Shown in pieces: positions 23,099-31,508 of a DNA stretch of 36,870 bases. This stretch comes from Candidatus Saccharimonadota bacterium (lineage in GTDB: Bacteria; Patescibacteriota; Saccharimonadia; Saccharimonadales; Saccharimonadaceae), in NCBI GenBank assembly GCA_017513905.1, contig JAFWMR010000020.1, positions 1 to 36,870 of the forward strand. Reading direction: 5' to 3'. Positions within the stretch are counted from its first letter, which is position 1, and every line of letters starts with the position of its first letter. A model generated the notes under the pieces. The model made no database searches. It was not told where the DNA came from and saw nothing but the letters and a program-made list of their open reading frames with translations. The translations under genes and the position numbers were made by a program.

Positions 23099-24063
23099 CA
23101 TTTTAAGACAAACCAGTCATCTAAATTAAACTCTTTTCCAGAAACGAGCCCAACTGCTAGGAGTGGCGAGAATTCTTGATAATCTTTGTAATACTTTAGA
23201 AATGACTCTTCAGCAAAAATCATTTGTTTTAGTTTCTTTTTCGTAATCATATCGAGGGGAGTTCCACGATATGAGTCTTTACGATATTTTACCTCCGTGA
23301 AATAAATTCGGTCGTCTTTTATCGAAACGATGTCTATTTCATAGAACTTAGTTTTATAGTTGCGCGCAATGATTTGATGACCATGCGATTCTAGCGAATT
23401 CGTAACGATTTCTTCCGCATAATCGCCAAGCATTTTTGTAGACGGTGTAGTTGTTTCTTTGAAGTTTTTGTATGATTCTTTTATTGGGCCAAAACTCATG
23501 CGATGTTCGGGGCATGGACCAAATTTTGCCAACGCTTCTAAGTGTACTTTGGTACCATAACCGACATGCCGTTCAAAACCATAGTCGGGATACTGTTTTG
23601 CGAGCTCTTTCATATAATGATCACGAGCGACTTTGGCGATGATTGAAGCGGCTGACACTTCTTTGATAAAGAAATCGGCCTTTTTCAGATTTGTAACGTA
23701 TTTTTCTAAGGATGTATCTTTGAGAAAATTCACCGTCCCGTCAATTATTATTTCTGTGAAAGGAACTTTGGTCTGGCGAATCGCCTCCACGGCACGACGA
23801 GTAGCAAGGCGCAATGCCTCCGCAAGTCCAATCTCATCAATTTCCTTGGCGGATACCCAACCTAGTCCGGTGGTAAGGGCGCGATGCGTTATTATGTCAG
23901 CATATTCTTCACGCTTCTTTTCGGAAAGTTTCTTTGAGTCCGTCAATGGAGCGACCCATTCTGGATAATTTCCCGCTTCGTCTTTCGGTAAGATACAAGC
24001 ACCGATTACAAGTGGCCCAGCCCAAGGACCACGACCAACTTCGTCTATACCCAAAATTGACAT
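23098..24063 (-). CDS. rnhB: Ribonuclease HII fused to a YraN (UPF0102) nuclease-like domain
   Basis: 321 residues from ATG 24063; a longer reading to 24150 would run over the next gene. Residues 1-195 are RNase HII, which removes ribonucleotides and RNA primers from DNA: GIDEVGRG with the catalytic Asp7-Glu8, IIIDGT with Asp108, and KEVSAASIIAKVARDHY with Asp148. Residues 211-321 are a YraN/UPF0102 domain, a PD-(D/E)xK-like fold: MLGDYAEEIV, YEIDIVSIKDD (Glu242, Asp244) and FTEVKYR (Glu257, Lys259). In many bacteria rnhB and yraN are neighbouring separate genes; here they are one frame with no stop between. TATAAT lies 6 bases before the ATG, so it is leaderless. Confidence 0.93.
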   Translation of the reverse strand: MSILGIDEVGRGPWAGPLVIGACILPKDEAGNYPEWVAPLTDSKKLSEKKREEYADIITHRALTTGLGWVSAKEIDEIGLAEALRLATRRAVEAIRQTKVPFTEIIIDGTVNFLKDTSLEKYVTNLKKADFFIKEVSAASIIAKVARDHYMKELAKQYPDYGFERHVGYGTKVHLEALAKFGPCPEHRMSFGPIKESYKNFKETTTPSTKMLGDYAEEIVTNSLESHGHQIIARNYKTKFYEIDIVSIKDDRIYFTEVKYRKDSYRGTPLDMITKKKLKQMIFAEESFLKYYKDYQEFSPLLAVGLVSGKEFNLDDWFVLK

Positions 24064-24069
24064 ATATAT

Positions 24070-24075
24070 ATTATA
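24070..24075 (-). promoter_or_regulatory. -10 box of rnhB-yraN (leaderless)
   Basis: TATAAT ends 6 bases before ATG 24063, in an AT-rich run without the upstream TG. It sits 3 bases before the stop codon of the neighbouring gene. Confidence 0.55.
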
Positions 24076-24077
24076 TA

Positions 24078-25385
24078 CTACAAGGTCTGATTGATTAGAT
24101 ATGTCCGTTCCGCAAGGTCGGCCATGATATATGTAGCGTTCCAGCGCCAACCTTCAGTGGAAAGGAAGGTCATGAAGAATGGACTATCAGCAAACATGAT
24201 GCCGGATTCGTGATAGTTATTGCCATAAAGACCGTTTTTATACATATGAATAGGACTGCCAGCAAAACTGAGATTGTCCCAATAGTTATTGATAAAATAC
24301 CATTTAAGCTCTTCGCCGTTTGGAAGATGGTTGATGAGCTCCCAAAGATGGGTCCACTCAGCCATTTGATCGGCGACTGTAGTGTCACAAAAATAAGTAA
24401 CATCACCGTAATAGACTGAGCCTTGGAGATGGTGAGTCATGCCGATTCTGGCAGCATAAGAACGCAGGTTTTCTAGACCAAGACGCGATGCTAGAGAAGT
24501 GTGAGCGGAGTTGTTGCTATATGTAATGGAACTGCGAACAAGAGATTGAAGTTCGGCCGTGATAGGTAAATTCTCGTAGACATACATTGCGTCAATAGTC
24601 TTAACGAGAGAGGCTCCGTAATAAAGATCATCAGGACGGTATGCATATTCGACATTTTTTTCGAAGTTTTTGAATCCGAAGCTGATATTCCAACCATTGC
24701 GAACAATATAATCGCGTAACTCGTCGAAATTAGCTATAGGCTCAGATGAAAGAGCGGAATAATTATAGACGAAAACCCTACGCGATGCTTCGCTAGTGTT
24801 ACCAGCAGAATCCGAAATTGTGTATTTGAGGTTATAGACTCCAAAGTTATTAGTATCGACTCCGCCCTCTACGGAAACTGCACTAGTTAAGTCGCCATCG
24901 TGATCATCAATGGCAGACCAGCCTGGCTCGGTATATGGTTCTCCGACGTAGAGGCCAATAACTGCCGGTCCATTCAAGGTTAGTTCTGGAGGGGCAGAAT
25001 CAGTAATAATAATAGTGCGAATATCAGTATAAGTTTCACCAAGATAGTCGAGTGTGTAATTGATTTTGTATTCGCCTACTATATGATTTTTGAGTTTCTC
25101 TAGCTCTGGGATAGTGACAGCGACGTCGCCAGTCAAATCATGACAACGCGAAAAAACACAATGTCTAGCATAGTAGCCTGGTTCCTCATACTCACGAATC
25201 TCTAAATCAGAGAATTCGTATTTTTTTTTGCCAACTAATCGTAATTCAACAGTAGACGAATGATACGCGATAGCTCCTAGGGTTCCGGTACCAGCAAACA
25301 TAATAAAAAGAAAGGCATAGATGAAAAATTGGTGAGCATGGCTATCCTTTTTGATCGAGCCCTTAGGAACCCTTCTATGGTTCAT
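24078..25385 (-). CDS. Membrane-anchored Ig-like (DUF5011) plus class A serine hydrolase protein
   Basis: 435 residues. An N-terminal anchor (FFIYAFLFIMFAGTGTLGAI) precedes a Cys-containing beta region (HCVFSRCHDL) and then an Ig-like DUF5011 module (about 132-208: PELTLNGPAVIGLYVG, then DDHDGDLTSAV, then VYNLKYTISDSAGNTS). The C-terminal domain (about 215-435) resembles class A beta-lactamase-like serine hydrolases: Ser259-x-x-Lys262 in YGASLVKT, then Ser290-Asn-Asn in TYSNNSAH where the family has SDN, and KNG in MYKNGLYG where the family has KTG. It probably acts on the cell wall outside the membrane as a peptidase or penicillin-interacting protein rather than a true beta-lactamase. TGTTATAAT is 22 bases upstream and AAGAAGG lies before the ATG, so this gene has a short leader. 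Confidence 0.85.
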   Translation of the reverse strand: MNHRRVPKGSIKKDSHAHQFFIYAFLFIMFAGTGTLGAIAYHSSTVELRLVGKKKYEFSDLEIREYEEPGYYARHCVFSRCHDLTGDVAVTIPELEKLKNHIVGEYKINYTLDYLGETYTDIRTIIITDSAPPELTLNGPAVIGLYVGEPYTEPGWSAIDDHDGDLTSAVSVEGGVDTNNFGVYNLKYTISDSAGNTSEASRRVFVYNYSALSSEPIANFDELRDYIVRNGWNISFGFKNFEKNVEYAYRPDDLYYGASLVKTIDAMYVYENLPITAELQSLVRSSITYSNNSAHTSLASRLGLENLRSYAARIGMTHHLQGSVYYGDVTYFCDTTVADQMAEWTHLWELINHLPNGEELKWYFINNYWDNLSFAGSPIHMYKNGLYGNNYHESGIMFADSPFFMTFLSTEGWRWNATYIMADLAERTYLINQTL

Positions 25386-25407
25386 ATGACCTTCTTAGCA
25401 TAAGCTA

Positions 25408-25416
25408 ATTATAACA
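25408..25416 (-). promoter_or_regulatory. Extended -10 promoter of the Ig/serine hydrolase gene
   Basis: TGTTATAAT, 22 bases before ATG 25385, giving about a 16-base leader containing AAGAAGG. It is a useful contrast to the leaderless starts. Confidence 0.6.
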
Positions 25417-25425
25417 GAAATATAT

Positions 25426-25456
25426 AAAAACCACTCGTCTTGTAAACGGGTGGTTT
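25426..25456 (-). terminator. Terminator of rplS
   Basis: On the minus strand AAACCACCCGT-TTACAAG-ACGAGTGGTTT followed by TT. It is an 11-bp stem with one mismatch, about 25 bases past the rplS stop and just before the next promoter. Confidence 0.8.
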
Positions 25457-25480
25457 TAAAAACGAGTTTTTCTAGGTGGA

Positions 25481-25954
25481 TTATTCCGCTGGTTCTGCTG
25501 AGCCTTTTGGATTTTCGACAGTTTCTTCAACTGTCTCTTCAGTCTTAGCCTCGACTTCTAGAACTTCTTCGGCCTTTTCAAGAGTATTTACTGCAACACG
25601 ATCGAAATCTTTATTAGCGAGACGAGCAGATTTACCTGAGCGTTCACGGAGATAAGAAAGATTATTTCTGCGGACTTTTGCGCGACGAATAACTTCGATC
25701 TTTTCAACGAGTGGAGAATGAATCAAGAAGGACTTCTCTACGCCAACGCCTGAAGCAATTTTACGGACAACGATACGAGCAGTATGGGATTCTTTGCGAT
25801 CCATACGAACTACAATGCCTTCGAAGACCTGGGAACGGAACTTCTCGCCTTCTTTGATTTTTTGAGTGACTTTAACGGTATCACCTGGGCGCACGTCAAC
25901 AACAGCAGACTTTTTCTGCGCATCACCGATTTTTTGTAAGATGGAAAAACTCAT
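25481..25954 (-). CDS. rplS: 50S ribosomal protein bL19
   Basis: 157 residues. The core (about 1-120) is bL19: VRPGDTVKVTQKIKEGEK, then FEGIVVRM, then VGVEKSFLIHSPLVEKIEVIRRAKVRRNNLSYLRERSGKSAR. It sits at the 30S-50S interface. After the core comes an acidic tail of about 35 residues rich in Glu (LEVEAKTEETVEETVENPKG), which makes it longer than the usual 115 or so. It has its own promoter (TGATAAAAT), a leader of about 26 bases and AAGG before the ATG, so it is not leaderless, and it ends in its own terminator. Confidence 0.96.
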   Translation of the reverse strand: MSFSILQKIGDAQKKSAVVDVRPGDTVKVTQKIKEGEKFRSQVFEGIVVRMDRKESHTARIVVRKIASGVGVEKSFLIHSPLVEKIEVIRRAKVRRNNLSYLRERSGKSARLANKDFDRVAVNTLEKAEEVLEVEAKTEETVEETVENPKGSAEPAE

Positions 25955-25985
25955 TTTATTAACCTTATATTAGACAATTACACGT

Positions 25986-25994
25986 ATTTTATCA
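25986..25994 (-). promoter_or_regulatory. Extended -10 promoter of rplS
   Basis: TGATAAAAT, 31 bases before ATG 25954. A TTGCAA-like element a few bases upstream is too close to be a standard -35. Confidence 0.5.
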
Positions 25995-26029
25995 TATTTT
26001 GCAAGTTTTTGGAAGGGGTATTTTAGGGG

Positions 26030-28108
26030 TTACCAACCACCCCCCCCTCCTCCTCCACCCCCGCCGCCGGATGAACCCCCGCCGCCTCCGCCGCCTCCGG
26101 AGGAGAAGCCACCCCCGCCTCCGCCGCCACTAGAGAACGATCCTAAGTGATCAGTGAAGCTAGAAATAGCGGCGCCAGCAGCTGCGCCGGCGATTGCAGA
26201 AATCGCTGAGTCACTAATGCTTGAAGTCGAATAGCTAATATGGTCAAGCATAGAGAAGTCCAATGCCTCCATAGCATCGTCGCTCATTTCAGCCATAGCG
26301 TAGTATTCGCGAAGTTCGTTGAACCAGGATTCTTCAATACCAAAGATAACAGAGTATGGGAGTAATCTTTCATAGAGATGAAGGACGCCTTTTGGTGAAG
26401 TGTCAGCGCCTTGGACAGACTGCAGAAATTTCAAACGATCTGCTTCGGCAAGCAACATGTAATCTTTCAACCCTCGCAAATAGTTTATTTCGCGAGCGCC
26501 TTCTTCGGTTAATACTTTTAATTCTTTGGTGTAATTAAATAGATAGCGACACAACATGATGGTTGCTACAATGAGCATGGGGATAAGAATTAAAACCAGC
26601 GTGCGACCAAGAAGGATGTCGTTTGGCATGATTATCTTATCAAACGCGGAAGAAATGCCAAAGTATGAAAATATAGCGAGCAAGGCAACGAAAATGCCGA
26701 CGGGAGTGAATATATAGAGCGGAAGAATTATAATATTAACTAAACATTGGCCCAAAGCCCGGATAGAGAGTCTTGGTTTTTTTGGATCTTCATGGGATGA
26801 TACAAAACCGTTTTTGATGAGCGACGACATTGTTTCTTCACGGAAGGATTTAATATGAGCGATAATGATTTTTTTCATATGTTTGCTGGGTTTTTCTTTC
26901 AAGATAGAGTATTCAACGCCCGGCTTTACATGCGAACCGCCATTGACGATATCCAAAACATTTTGTTCTTGAGGCAGAAGGTTCGCATCTTCTGGTTTAT
27001 GCATCATCTTTGAATCGTCGTATTTGAAATAATATTGTTTTGGATCTGACGCGGAACGACGGAGATGAAGTATCTTTTTTACTACAAGGTCAATCAACGT
27101 AGCAACAAAGTCACGAGATTTGAGGTTCTTATGATAATAATACAAGCGAGCCGCTTCAGCAACACTGTACTTTGGTGGTAAATATTGAACTGGGCGAGGT
27201 TCTTTTAGTATAGCGCGGAATGATTTAGTCTTATTGTATTTTATGAAGAAAATGAGGATGGGGATGAGCAAAATTAAAATTACTATGGCTAAAATTTCTA
27301 GATAGACATAGTTATAGTGCAAGACAATAAGATTATCCGTTGGGAACGTGCCGCGCTCGAACTCGAGATCAAAGGTTAGATTTTCGCCCGCTCTTAGATT
27401 ACTGGTTTCAAAGCGATAGCCATTATCTAGGCTAGTAGTAACGCAACGTTCAGTCCCCTTTGCGCCGGCACGTCCGACATAACAAGATGGGGATGTGGCT
27501 AAGCCTTTAGCTATGTCGTTATCCATCGTAACAGTTGCGGACAGTTTATCGAACCGTTGTTTCCAAGAGGTGCCGTTTGTATTCCAATATAATTCATCAA
27601 AACGAGAATCATCTGGGCTAATAATCATGTTACGATATTCGTATTCTAAAACATATTTATGTCTACCAGAGACGTATTCGTCTGCATTGCCTATACGATA
27701 GCAAATGTCGCTACCAGAATCATACGTTGTATAGTATTCGTCCGAATTGATAATTTTGGATTGCGTAAGGCGTGGGCCATCATCTACAGTAATAGGGATG
27801 CCGTTGATTTTACGGACAAGAATGTCTTCGCCTTTGTAGGTTCTTGGAATACAGCGATCGATACCGTGATTGATAGATTCCTGTGGGAAATAAGCAACAA
27901 GCGTTTCTTTGATTTTTAACGACGTACTATTCTCGGTTTTGGTCAAATAGTACTCTGCATCAAATGATTCAAAATAAAAATTCTGTGTTTCTTGGTCATA
28001 ATTAGATTCTTTCTTTATAAATTGCTGTACAAAACTAAAAATCATTGGGCCAAGAATAATGAGAATAAAAAAACTAGTGATGAGTTGTTCTATGTTCCTA
28101 TTGCTCAT
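26030..28108 (-). CDS. DUF2207-family membrane protein with poly-Gly-Trp tail
   Basis: 692 residues. Layout: an N-terminal signal anchor (LITSFFILIILGPMIFSFV), a predicted extracytoplasmic beta-rich domain (30-260) with DUF2207-like ESINHGIDRCIPRTYKG, a transmembrane helix (IVILILLIPILIFFI), a cytoplasmic region (PPKYSVAEAARLYY, the DUF2207 hallmark segment), two more helices (about 460-525), and a C-terminal half ending in runs of Ser-Gly and Gly closing with Trp. Members end this way commonly. The function of the family is unknown; a membrane or envelope role is likely. TGGTATAAT 6 bases before the ATG predicts a leaderless mRNA. The gene is 27 bases from ruvA but has its own promoter. Confidence 0.9.
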   Translation of the reverse strand: MSNRNIEQLITSFFILIILGPMIFSFVQQFIKKESNYDQETQNFYFESFDAEYYLTKTENSTSLKIKETLVAYFPQESINHGIDRCIPRTYKGEDILVRKINGIPITVDDGPRLTQSKIINSDEYYTTYDSGSDICYRIGNADEYVSGRHKYVLEYEYRNMIISPDDSRFDELYWNTNGTSWKQRFDKLSATVTMDNDIAKGLATSPSCYVGRAGAKGTERCVTTSLDNGYRFETSNLRAGENLTFDLEFERGTFPTDNLIVLHYNYVYLEILAIVILILLIPILIFFIKYNKTKSFRAILKEPRPVQYLPPKYSVAEAARLYYYHKNLKSRDFVATLIDLVVKKILHLRRSASDPKQYYFKYDDSKMMHKPEDANLLPQEQNVLDIVNGGSHVKPGVEYSILKEKPSKHMKKIIIAHIKSFREETMSSLIKNGFVSSHEDPKKPRLSIRALGQCLVNIIILPLYIFTPVGIFVALLAIFSYFGISSAFDKIIMPNDILLGRTLVLILIPMLIVATIMLCRYLFNYTKELKVLTEEGAREINYLRGLKDYMLLAEADRLKFLQSVQGADTSPKGVLHLYERLLPYSVIFGIEESWFNELREYYAMAEMSDDAMEALDFSMLDHISYSTSSISDSAISAIAGAAAGAAISSFTDHLGSFSSGGGGGGGFSSGGGGGGGGSSGGGGGGGGGGGW

Positions 28109-28114
28109 GGCGAT

Positions 28115-28123
28115 ATTATACCA
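28115..28123 (-). promoter_or_regulatory. Extended -10 promoter of the DUF2207 gene (leaderless)
   Basis: TGGTATAAT ends 6 bases before ATG 28108, within the 27-base gap after ruvA. Confidence 0.65.
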
Positions 28124-28135
28124 TAAGCTAAAAAC

Positions 28136-28714
28136 CTATTTACTTCTAAGGGCAAGGCGAACTCTCTGACTAACCGGCAAGTTCGGGTCGACACGCTCAA
28201 GCGCAGCTGTGGCTTCTTTGAGTGGAAAGCCAAGGGCGATAAGTGCATCGAGGGCTTCGTCGTTCTTTGGGCGGCTACCAGGAGTCCTCATAAGCGTGGT
28301 TCCGTAATGCGTTGGAAGACCTACTTTGTCAGAAAGGTCGACAATAACACGTTCGGCGGATTTCTTCCCTACTCCAGGTGCTTTGGCAACAAAGGCAGAA
28401 TCGGCGTTTGCGATGGCGTTACGGACTTCTTCTGGAGACGCAAGGGACAAAATCGACATAGCGGCTTTAGGACCAACGCCATTTACGGAAATTAAGAGTT
28501 CGAAAAGTTTCTTTGCAGCAAGCGAAAGGAAACCATAAAGAGCGATTTCTGACTCAGAAACTTTTTGGTAAGTATAGAGTTTTACGCTATCGCCGAGTTT
28601 GAGCGATTCAAAATCTGGCGCGGAAAGATTGACTTCATAACCAACGCCGTGAACATCAACAATAATACTATTATTAAATTTTTCTTCTAGAACACCTTTA
28701 ATATGACTTATCAT
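28136..28714 (-). CDS. ruvA: Holliday junction branch migration protein RuvA
   Basis: 192 residues from ATG 28714. It binds four-way DNA junctions and loads the RuvB motor. Seen: the N-terminal OB domain (MISHIKGVLEEKFNNSIIVDVHGVGYEVNL in outline), the paired helix-hairpin-helix motifs (LISVNGVGPKAAMSIL and KAPGVGKKSAERVIVDL) and the C-terminal RuvB-binding three-helix region (DEALDALIALGFPLKEA). Length is normal. A start at 28777 would add residues with no homology, while ATG 28714 is 6 bases from TGCTATAAT. It is next to ruvC; ruvB is not in this window. Confidence 0.96.
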   Translation of the reverse strand: MISHIKGVLEEKFNNSIIVDVHGVGYEVNLSAPDFESLKLGDSVKLYTYQKVSESEIALYGFLSLAAKKLFELLISVNGVGPKAAMSILSLASPEEVRNAIANADSAFVAKAPGVGKKSAERVIVDLSDKVGLPTHYGTTLMRTPGSRPKNDEALDALIALGFPLKEATAALERVDPNLPVSQRVRLALRSK

Positions 28715-28720
28715 ATTTGT

Positions 28721-28729
28721 ATTATAGCA
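28721..28729 (-). promoter_or_regulatory. Extended -10 promoter of ruvA (leaderless)
   Basis: TGCTATAAT ends 6 bases before ATG 28714, in the 69-base gap after ruvC. It fixes the start codon. Confidence 0.7.
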
Positions 28730-28783
28730 TGCTATGCCTAGTATTGAATAAATAGTCCGGTCTAGGTTCGATAGCAAGCCAGG

Positions 28784-29272
28784 TTATTCAACAGTATTCT
28801 GCTTTGAAAACATTGAGTGCACTATAGCTATCGCTACTGCATCAGCAGCATCATCTGGTTTGATTACTTCGTCCATTTTCAAATAGACGCGCACCATTTC
28901 TTGCATTTGTTTCTTGTCGGCATGACCATATCCTGTCATGGCTTTCTTTACTTCGTTCGGAGAATATTCAAAAATTGGAAGTTTTTTCTGCGCGCCGACT
29001 AGCATGACAACACCGCGTGCTTCAGCTACAGAAATACCAGTGGTGATATTTTGCATAAAGAATAGTTTTTCAACAGCAACACAGTCTGGTTTATCTTCTT
29101 TAATAATTTCATGGAGCGAATTATAGATGTCTAGCAAACGATCTTTTACTGGCGTATGTGGTGGCGTTTTGATTGCTCCCGAATCAATCAAAATAGGAGC
29201 GCCCTTTTTTCTGACTTCAAGTACGCCAAAGCCACAAATACCTGTACCTGGGTCTACTCCTAAAATTCTCAT
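28784..29272 (-). CDS. ruvC: Holliday junction resolvase RuvC
   Basis: 162 residues. Cuts Holliday junctions at symmetric sites together with RuvAB. Motifs seen: ILGVDPGTGICGFGV (first catalytic Asp), VAVEKLFF (Glu), and HADKKQMQEMV with KPDDAADAVAIAIVH (the final Asp pair). Length is standard. Its ATG overlaps the radA stop by 4 bases (ATGA) and has no Shine-Dalgarno, so translation is probably coupled to radA. Confidence 0.97.
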   Translation of the reverse strand: MRILGVDPGTGICGFGVLEVRKKGAPILIDSGAIKTPPHTPVKDRLLDIYNSLHEIIKEDKPDCVAVEKLFFMQNITTGISVAEARGVVMLVGAQKKLPIFEYSPNEVKKAMTGYGHADKKQMQEMVRVYLKMDEVIKPDDAADAVAIAIVHSMFSKQNTVE

Positions 29273-30621
29273 TTGACATGGTCGATTAAAGTTTGACGAA
29301 GGTCTTTGACAGGAATAACAAATTTGTCCTTAACAGTAGCAGGAGCGATAGCATGAGTAAAACCAAGCTTCTTGGCCTCAGCAATGCGTTGATCGGGACG
29401 GAAAGCGGAACGAATTTCTCCTCCAAGCCCCACTTCGCCGAAAACAACATAATCCTCGTTTAGTTTACGCCCAGCAACAGCAGAGGCAATAGCAAGGCAA
29501 ACTGCTAGATCTGCGCCACTATCATTCAGCTTCATACCGCCAACTACGTTAACAAAAATATCTTGCTCGGACAATTTTAATTTAGTGCGACGTTCAAGAA
29601 CTGCGATAAGTAATTTGAGACGGTTAAGGTCGAACCCGGAAGCGGTGCGGTTTGGATAGCCAAAGGTCGTTTTACTTGCTAAGGCTTGGATTTCAACAAG
29701 AATTGGGCGTGTACCTTCTAGGGTTGCGAGAATGATTGAACCGTCCGTGTTTTGGCGTTCGGCCAAAAGCGCTGCGGATGGGTTTTTAACTTCTTTGAGT
29801 CCAGAAGATACCATTTCGAAAATTGCTACTTCGCTAGTTGATCCGAAACGATTCTTAATGGCACGGACAGTCTTAAATCCGCCATAACGATCGCCTTCAA
29901 AGTTAACAACAACATCAACTAAATGCTCTAGAACTTTCGGTCCAGCAAGAGTTCCTTCTTTCGTGACGTGACCGACAATAACAACTGCAGTATCAGTAGC
30001 CTTTGCGGAACGGATAATTAAATTGCCACAATTTGTGACTTGCGATACCCCACCTGGTGCAGAGGATATCTCCGCAAGTGACAAAGTCTGAATTGAATCA
30101 ACCACAACAAACTCGAATTCCCCAGACTCGATAGTTTTAGCAATATCATTGCCAGAAGTAGATGAGGCAAAATTGAGCTTATCCGACTCGGCGCCGAGAC
30201 GAACAGCGCGTAATTTAACTTGGCCAGCCGATTCTTCACCGGAAATATACAGAACATTATGATCTTTTGCTATGAATGCGCATATTTGCATGAGCAAAGT
30301 TGATTTACCGATACCTGGCTGCCCCGTTAGAAGTGTGACTGAGCCTTTGAGAAAACCACCGCCAAGCACGATGTCGAGATCTTTGAATGGAGTCTTGAGA
30401 CGTTCCTTAGCGTCGGATGGAACGATAGACTTTATATTTACAAAATCGAGCCTTTTACCAGATACTTTAGCAAAAGATAGAGCATTCTTCCCTTCTGCGG
30501 TTTCTTCAGGAAGCGTCTCGATAATCGTGTTCCAGCTGTTACAGTTTGGACACTGGCCAGTCCATTTAGCAAAAGTCATGCCACATTCTGAGCAAGTGTA
30601 GCGTGCGCGAAGTTTTGCCAT
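29269..30621 (-). CDS. radA: DNA repair protein RadA (Sms)
   Basis: 450 residues. An ATPase that drives branch migration in recombinational repair and transformation. Seen in order: zinc finger with four Cys (C10, C13, C24, C27 in CSECG and CPNCNSW), RecA-like core with Walker A GQPGIGKST, the RadA-specific KNRFGSTSEVAIFEM motif, and a C-terminal Lon-protease-like domain (FVNVVGGMKLNDSGADLAV, GEVGLGGEIR). GGAGG lies 5 bases before the ATG, and the gene is 22 bases downstream of galU, so it is an internal operon gene. Confidence 0.97.
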   Translation of the reverse strand: MAKLRARYTCSECGMTFAKWTGQCPNCNSWNTIIETLPEETAEGKNALSFAKVSGKRLDFVNIKSIVPSDAKERLKTPFKDLDIVLGGGFLKGSVTLLTGQPGIGKSTLLMQICAFIAKDHNVLYISGEESAGQVKLRAVRLGAESDKLNFASSTSGNDIAKTIESGEFEFVVVDSIQTLSLAEISSAPGGVSQVTNCGNLIIRSAKATDTAVVIVGHVTKEGTLAGPKVLEHLVDVVVNFEGDRYGGFKTVRAIKNRFGSTSEVAIFEMVSSGLKEVKNPSAALLAERQNTDGSIILATLEGTRPILVEIQALASKTTFGYPNRTASGFDLNRLKLLIAVLERRTKLKLSEQDIFVNVVGGMKLNDSGADLAVCLAIASAVAGRKLNEDYVVFGEVGLGGEIRSAFRPDQRIAEAKKLGFTHAIAPATVKDKFVIPVKDLRQTLIDHVK

Positions 30622-30643
30622 GATACCTCCAGGATTTTAATTG

Positions 30644-31480
30644 TTATTTGCTGCTACAAACGACATCGTTTGCGTGAACCCATCCTTCGATAGAACCACC
30701 GTCGAGGTACTCACCGGTAGTTGGGGCAACGCGAACAATGCCACCTTTTTTAACAAAGGTCGCTAGCGGATCTGTCGCTAAATATTCTTGGTCTTTAGGA
30801 CCAAAGTTATTTGCATGCACGTATTCGACCATTTCTTGTATCAATTTTGGAGACATAATATATTTGGAAACATGCACGAGATTCGAAGTAACATCTTTTA
30901 AATCTGGCTTCTCGACAATACGAGTTAGCTTTCCATCTTCGACGTCGATCATGCCATATTTGACGACTTCTTCTTTCTTTACTTCAACGCCAAGAATTGC
31001 GGATTCCTTATCGCTTTTTATGGATTTGAGAAGTGATTCAGCTGCAGACTCACCACCAGGGTTCCAAATGAAGTCATCGCCAAAAAATACAAAGACCGGC
31101 TCATTAATGTTGTATTCTTCTGCAACCATAGAAACCGGCACGGCGGTTCCATATTTTCCAGATGGATCTTGCGAAGTGTAGTGAATACGAACTCCTTCTG
31201 GTAAGGTCTTAGCAAGTTCTAGACGATCGATTTTGCCGCGAGCTTCAAGATATTGATTAAGAGCAATATTATCTTTGTAAAATTCGCGCACTTGGCATGG
31301 TTCTACGTTGGAGATAACCATATAAATGTCTGTAACGCCAGCTTTGACAAGTTCCTGGACCGAATAATCAACTAACGGGCGGTTGCCGACTGGGAGCATG
31401 CTCTTTTCGATAATCTTCGTAATCGGAAGACGACGCGTACCCCAACCCGCGACTGGAATGATAGCTTTAGTAATAGGCAT
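30644..31480 (-). CDS. galU: UTP-glucose-1-phosphate uridylyltransferase
   Basis: 278 residues. Makes UDP-glucose for cell-surface glycans. Seen: the N-terminal nucleotide-binding AIIPVAGWGTRRLPITK, then EKSMLPVGNRPLVDYSVQE, FFGDDFIW with the metal Asp, GVEVKKEEVVKYGMIDV, and the C-terminal sugar-site PTTGEYLDGGSIEGWVHAND. It belongs to the bacterial GalU type of the NDP-sugar pyrophosphorylase fold. A GGAGA site lies 8 bases before the ATG. It is 28 bases from gpmI, so they probably share a transcript. Confidence 0.93.
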   Translation of the reverse strand: MPITKAIIPVAGWGTRRLPITKIIEKSMLPVGNRPLVDYSVQELVKAGVTDIYMVISNVEPCQVREFYKDNIALNQYLEARGKIDRLELAKTLPEGVRIHYTSQDPSGKYGTAVPVSMVAEEYNINEPVFVFFGDDFIWNPGGESAAESLLKSIKSDKESAILGVEVKKEEVVKYGMIDVEDGKLTRIVEKPDLKDVTSNLVHVSKYIMSPKLIQEMVEYVHANNFGPKDQEYLATDPLATFVKKGGIVRVAPTTGEYLDGGSIEGWVHANDVVCSSK

Positions 31481-31508
31481 AAGAAAATCTCCGATTATTT
31501 TATAGGGA

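Noticed and set aside
23098-24063. Recoded UGA (Gly or Trp) as in some CPR lineages
   Set aside because: TGA closes rnhB-yraN and the giant gene exactly at the family ends, and no in-frame TGA is needed in any conserved gene.
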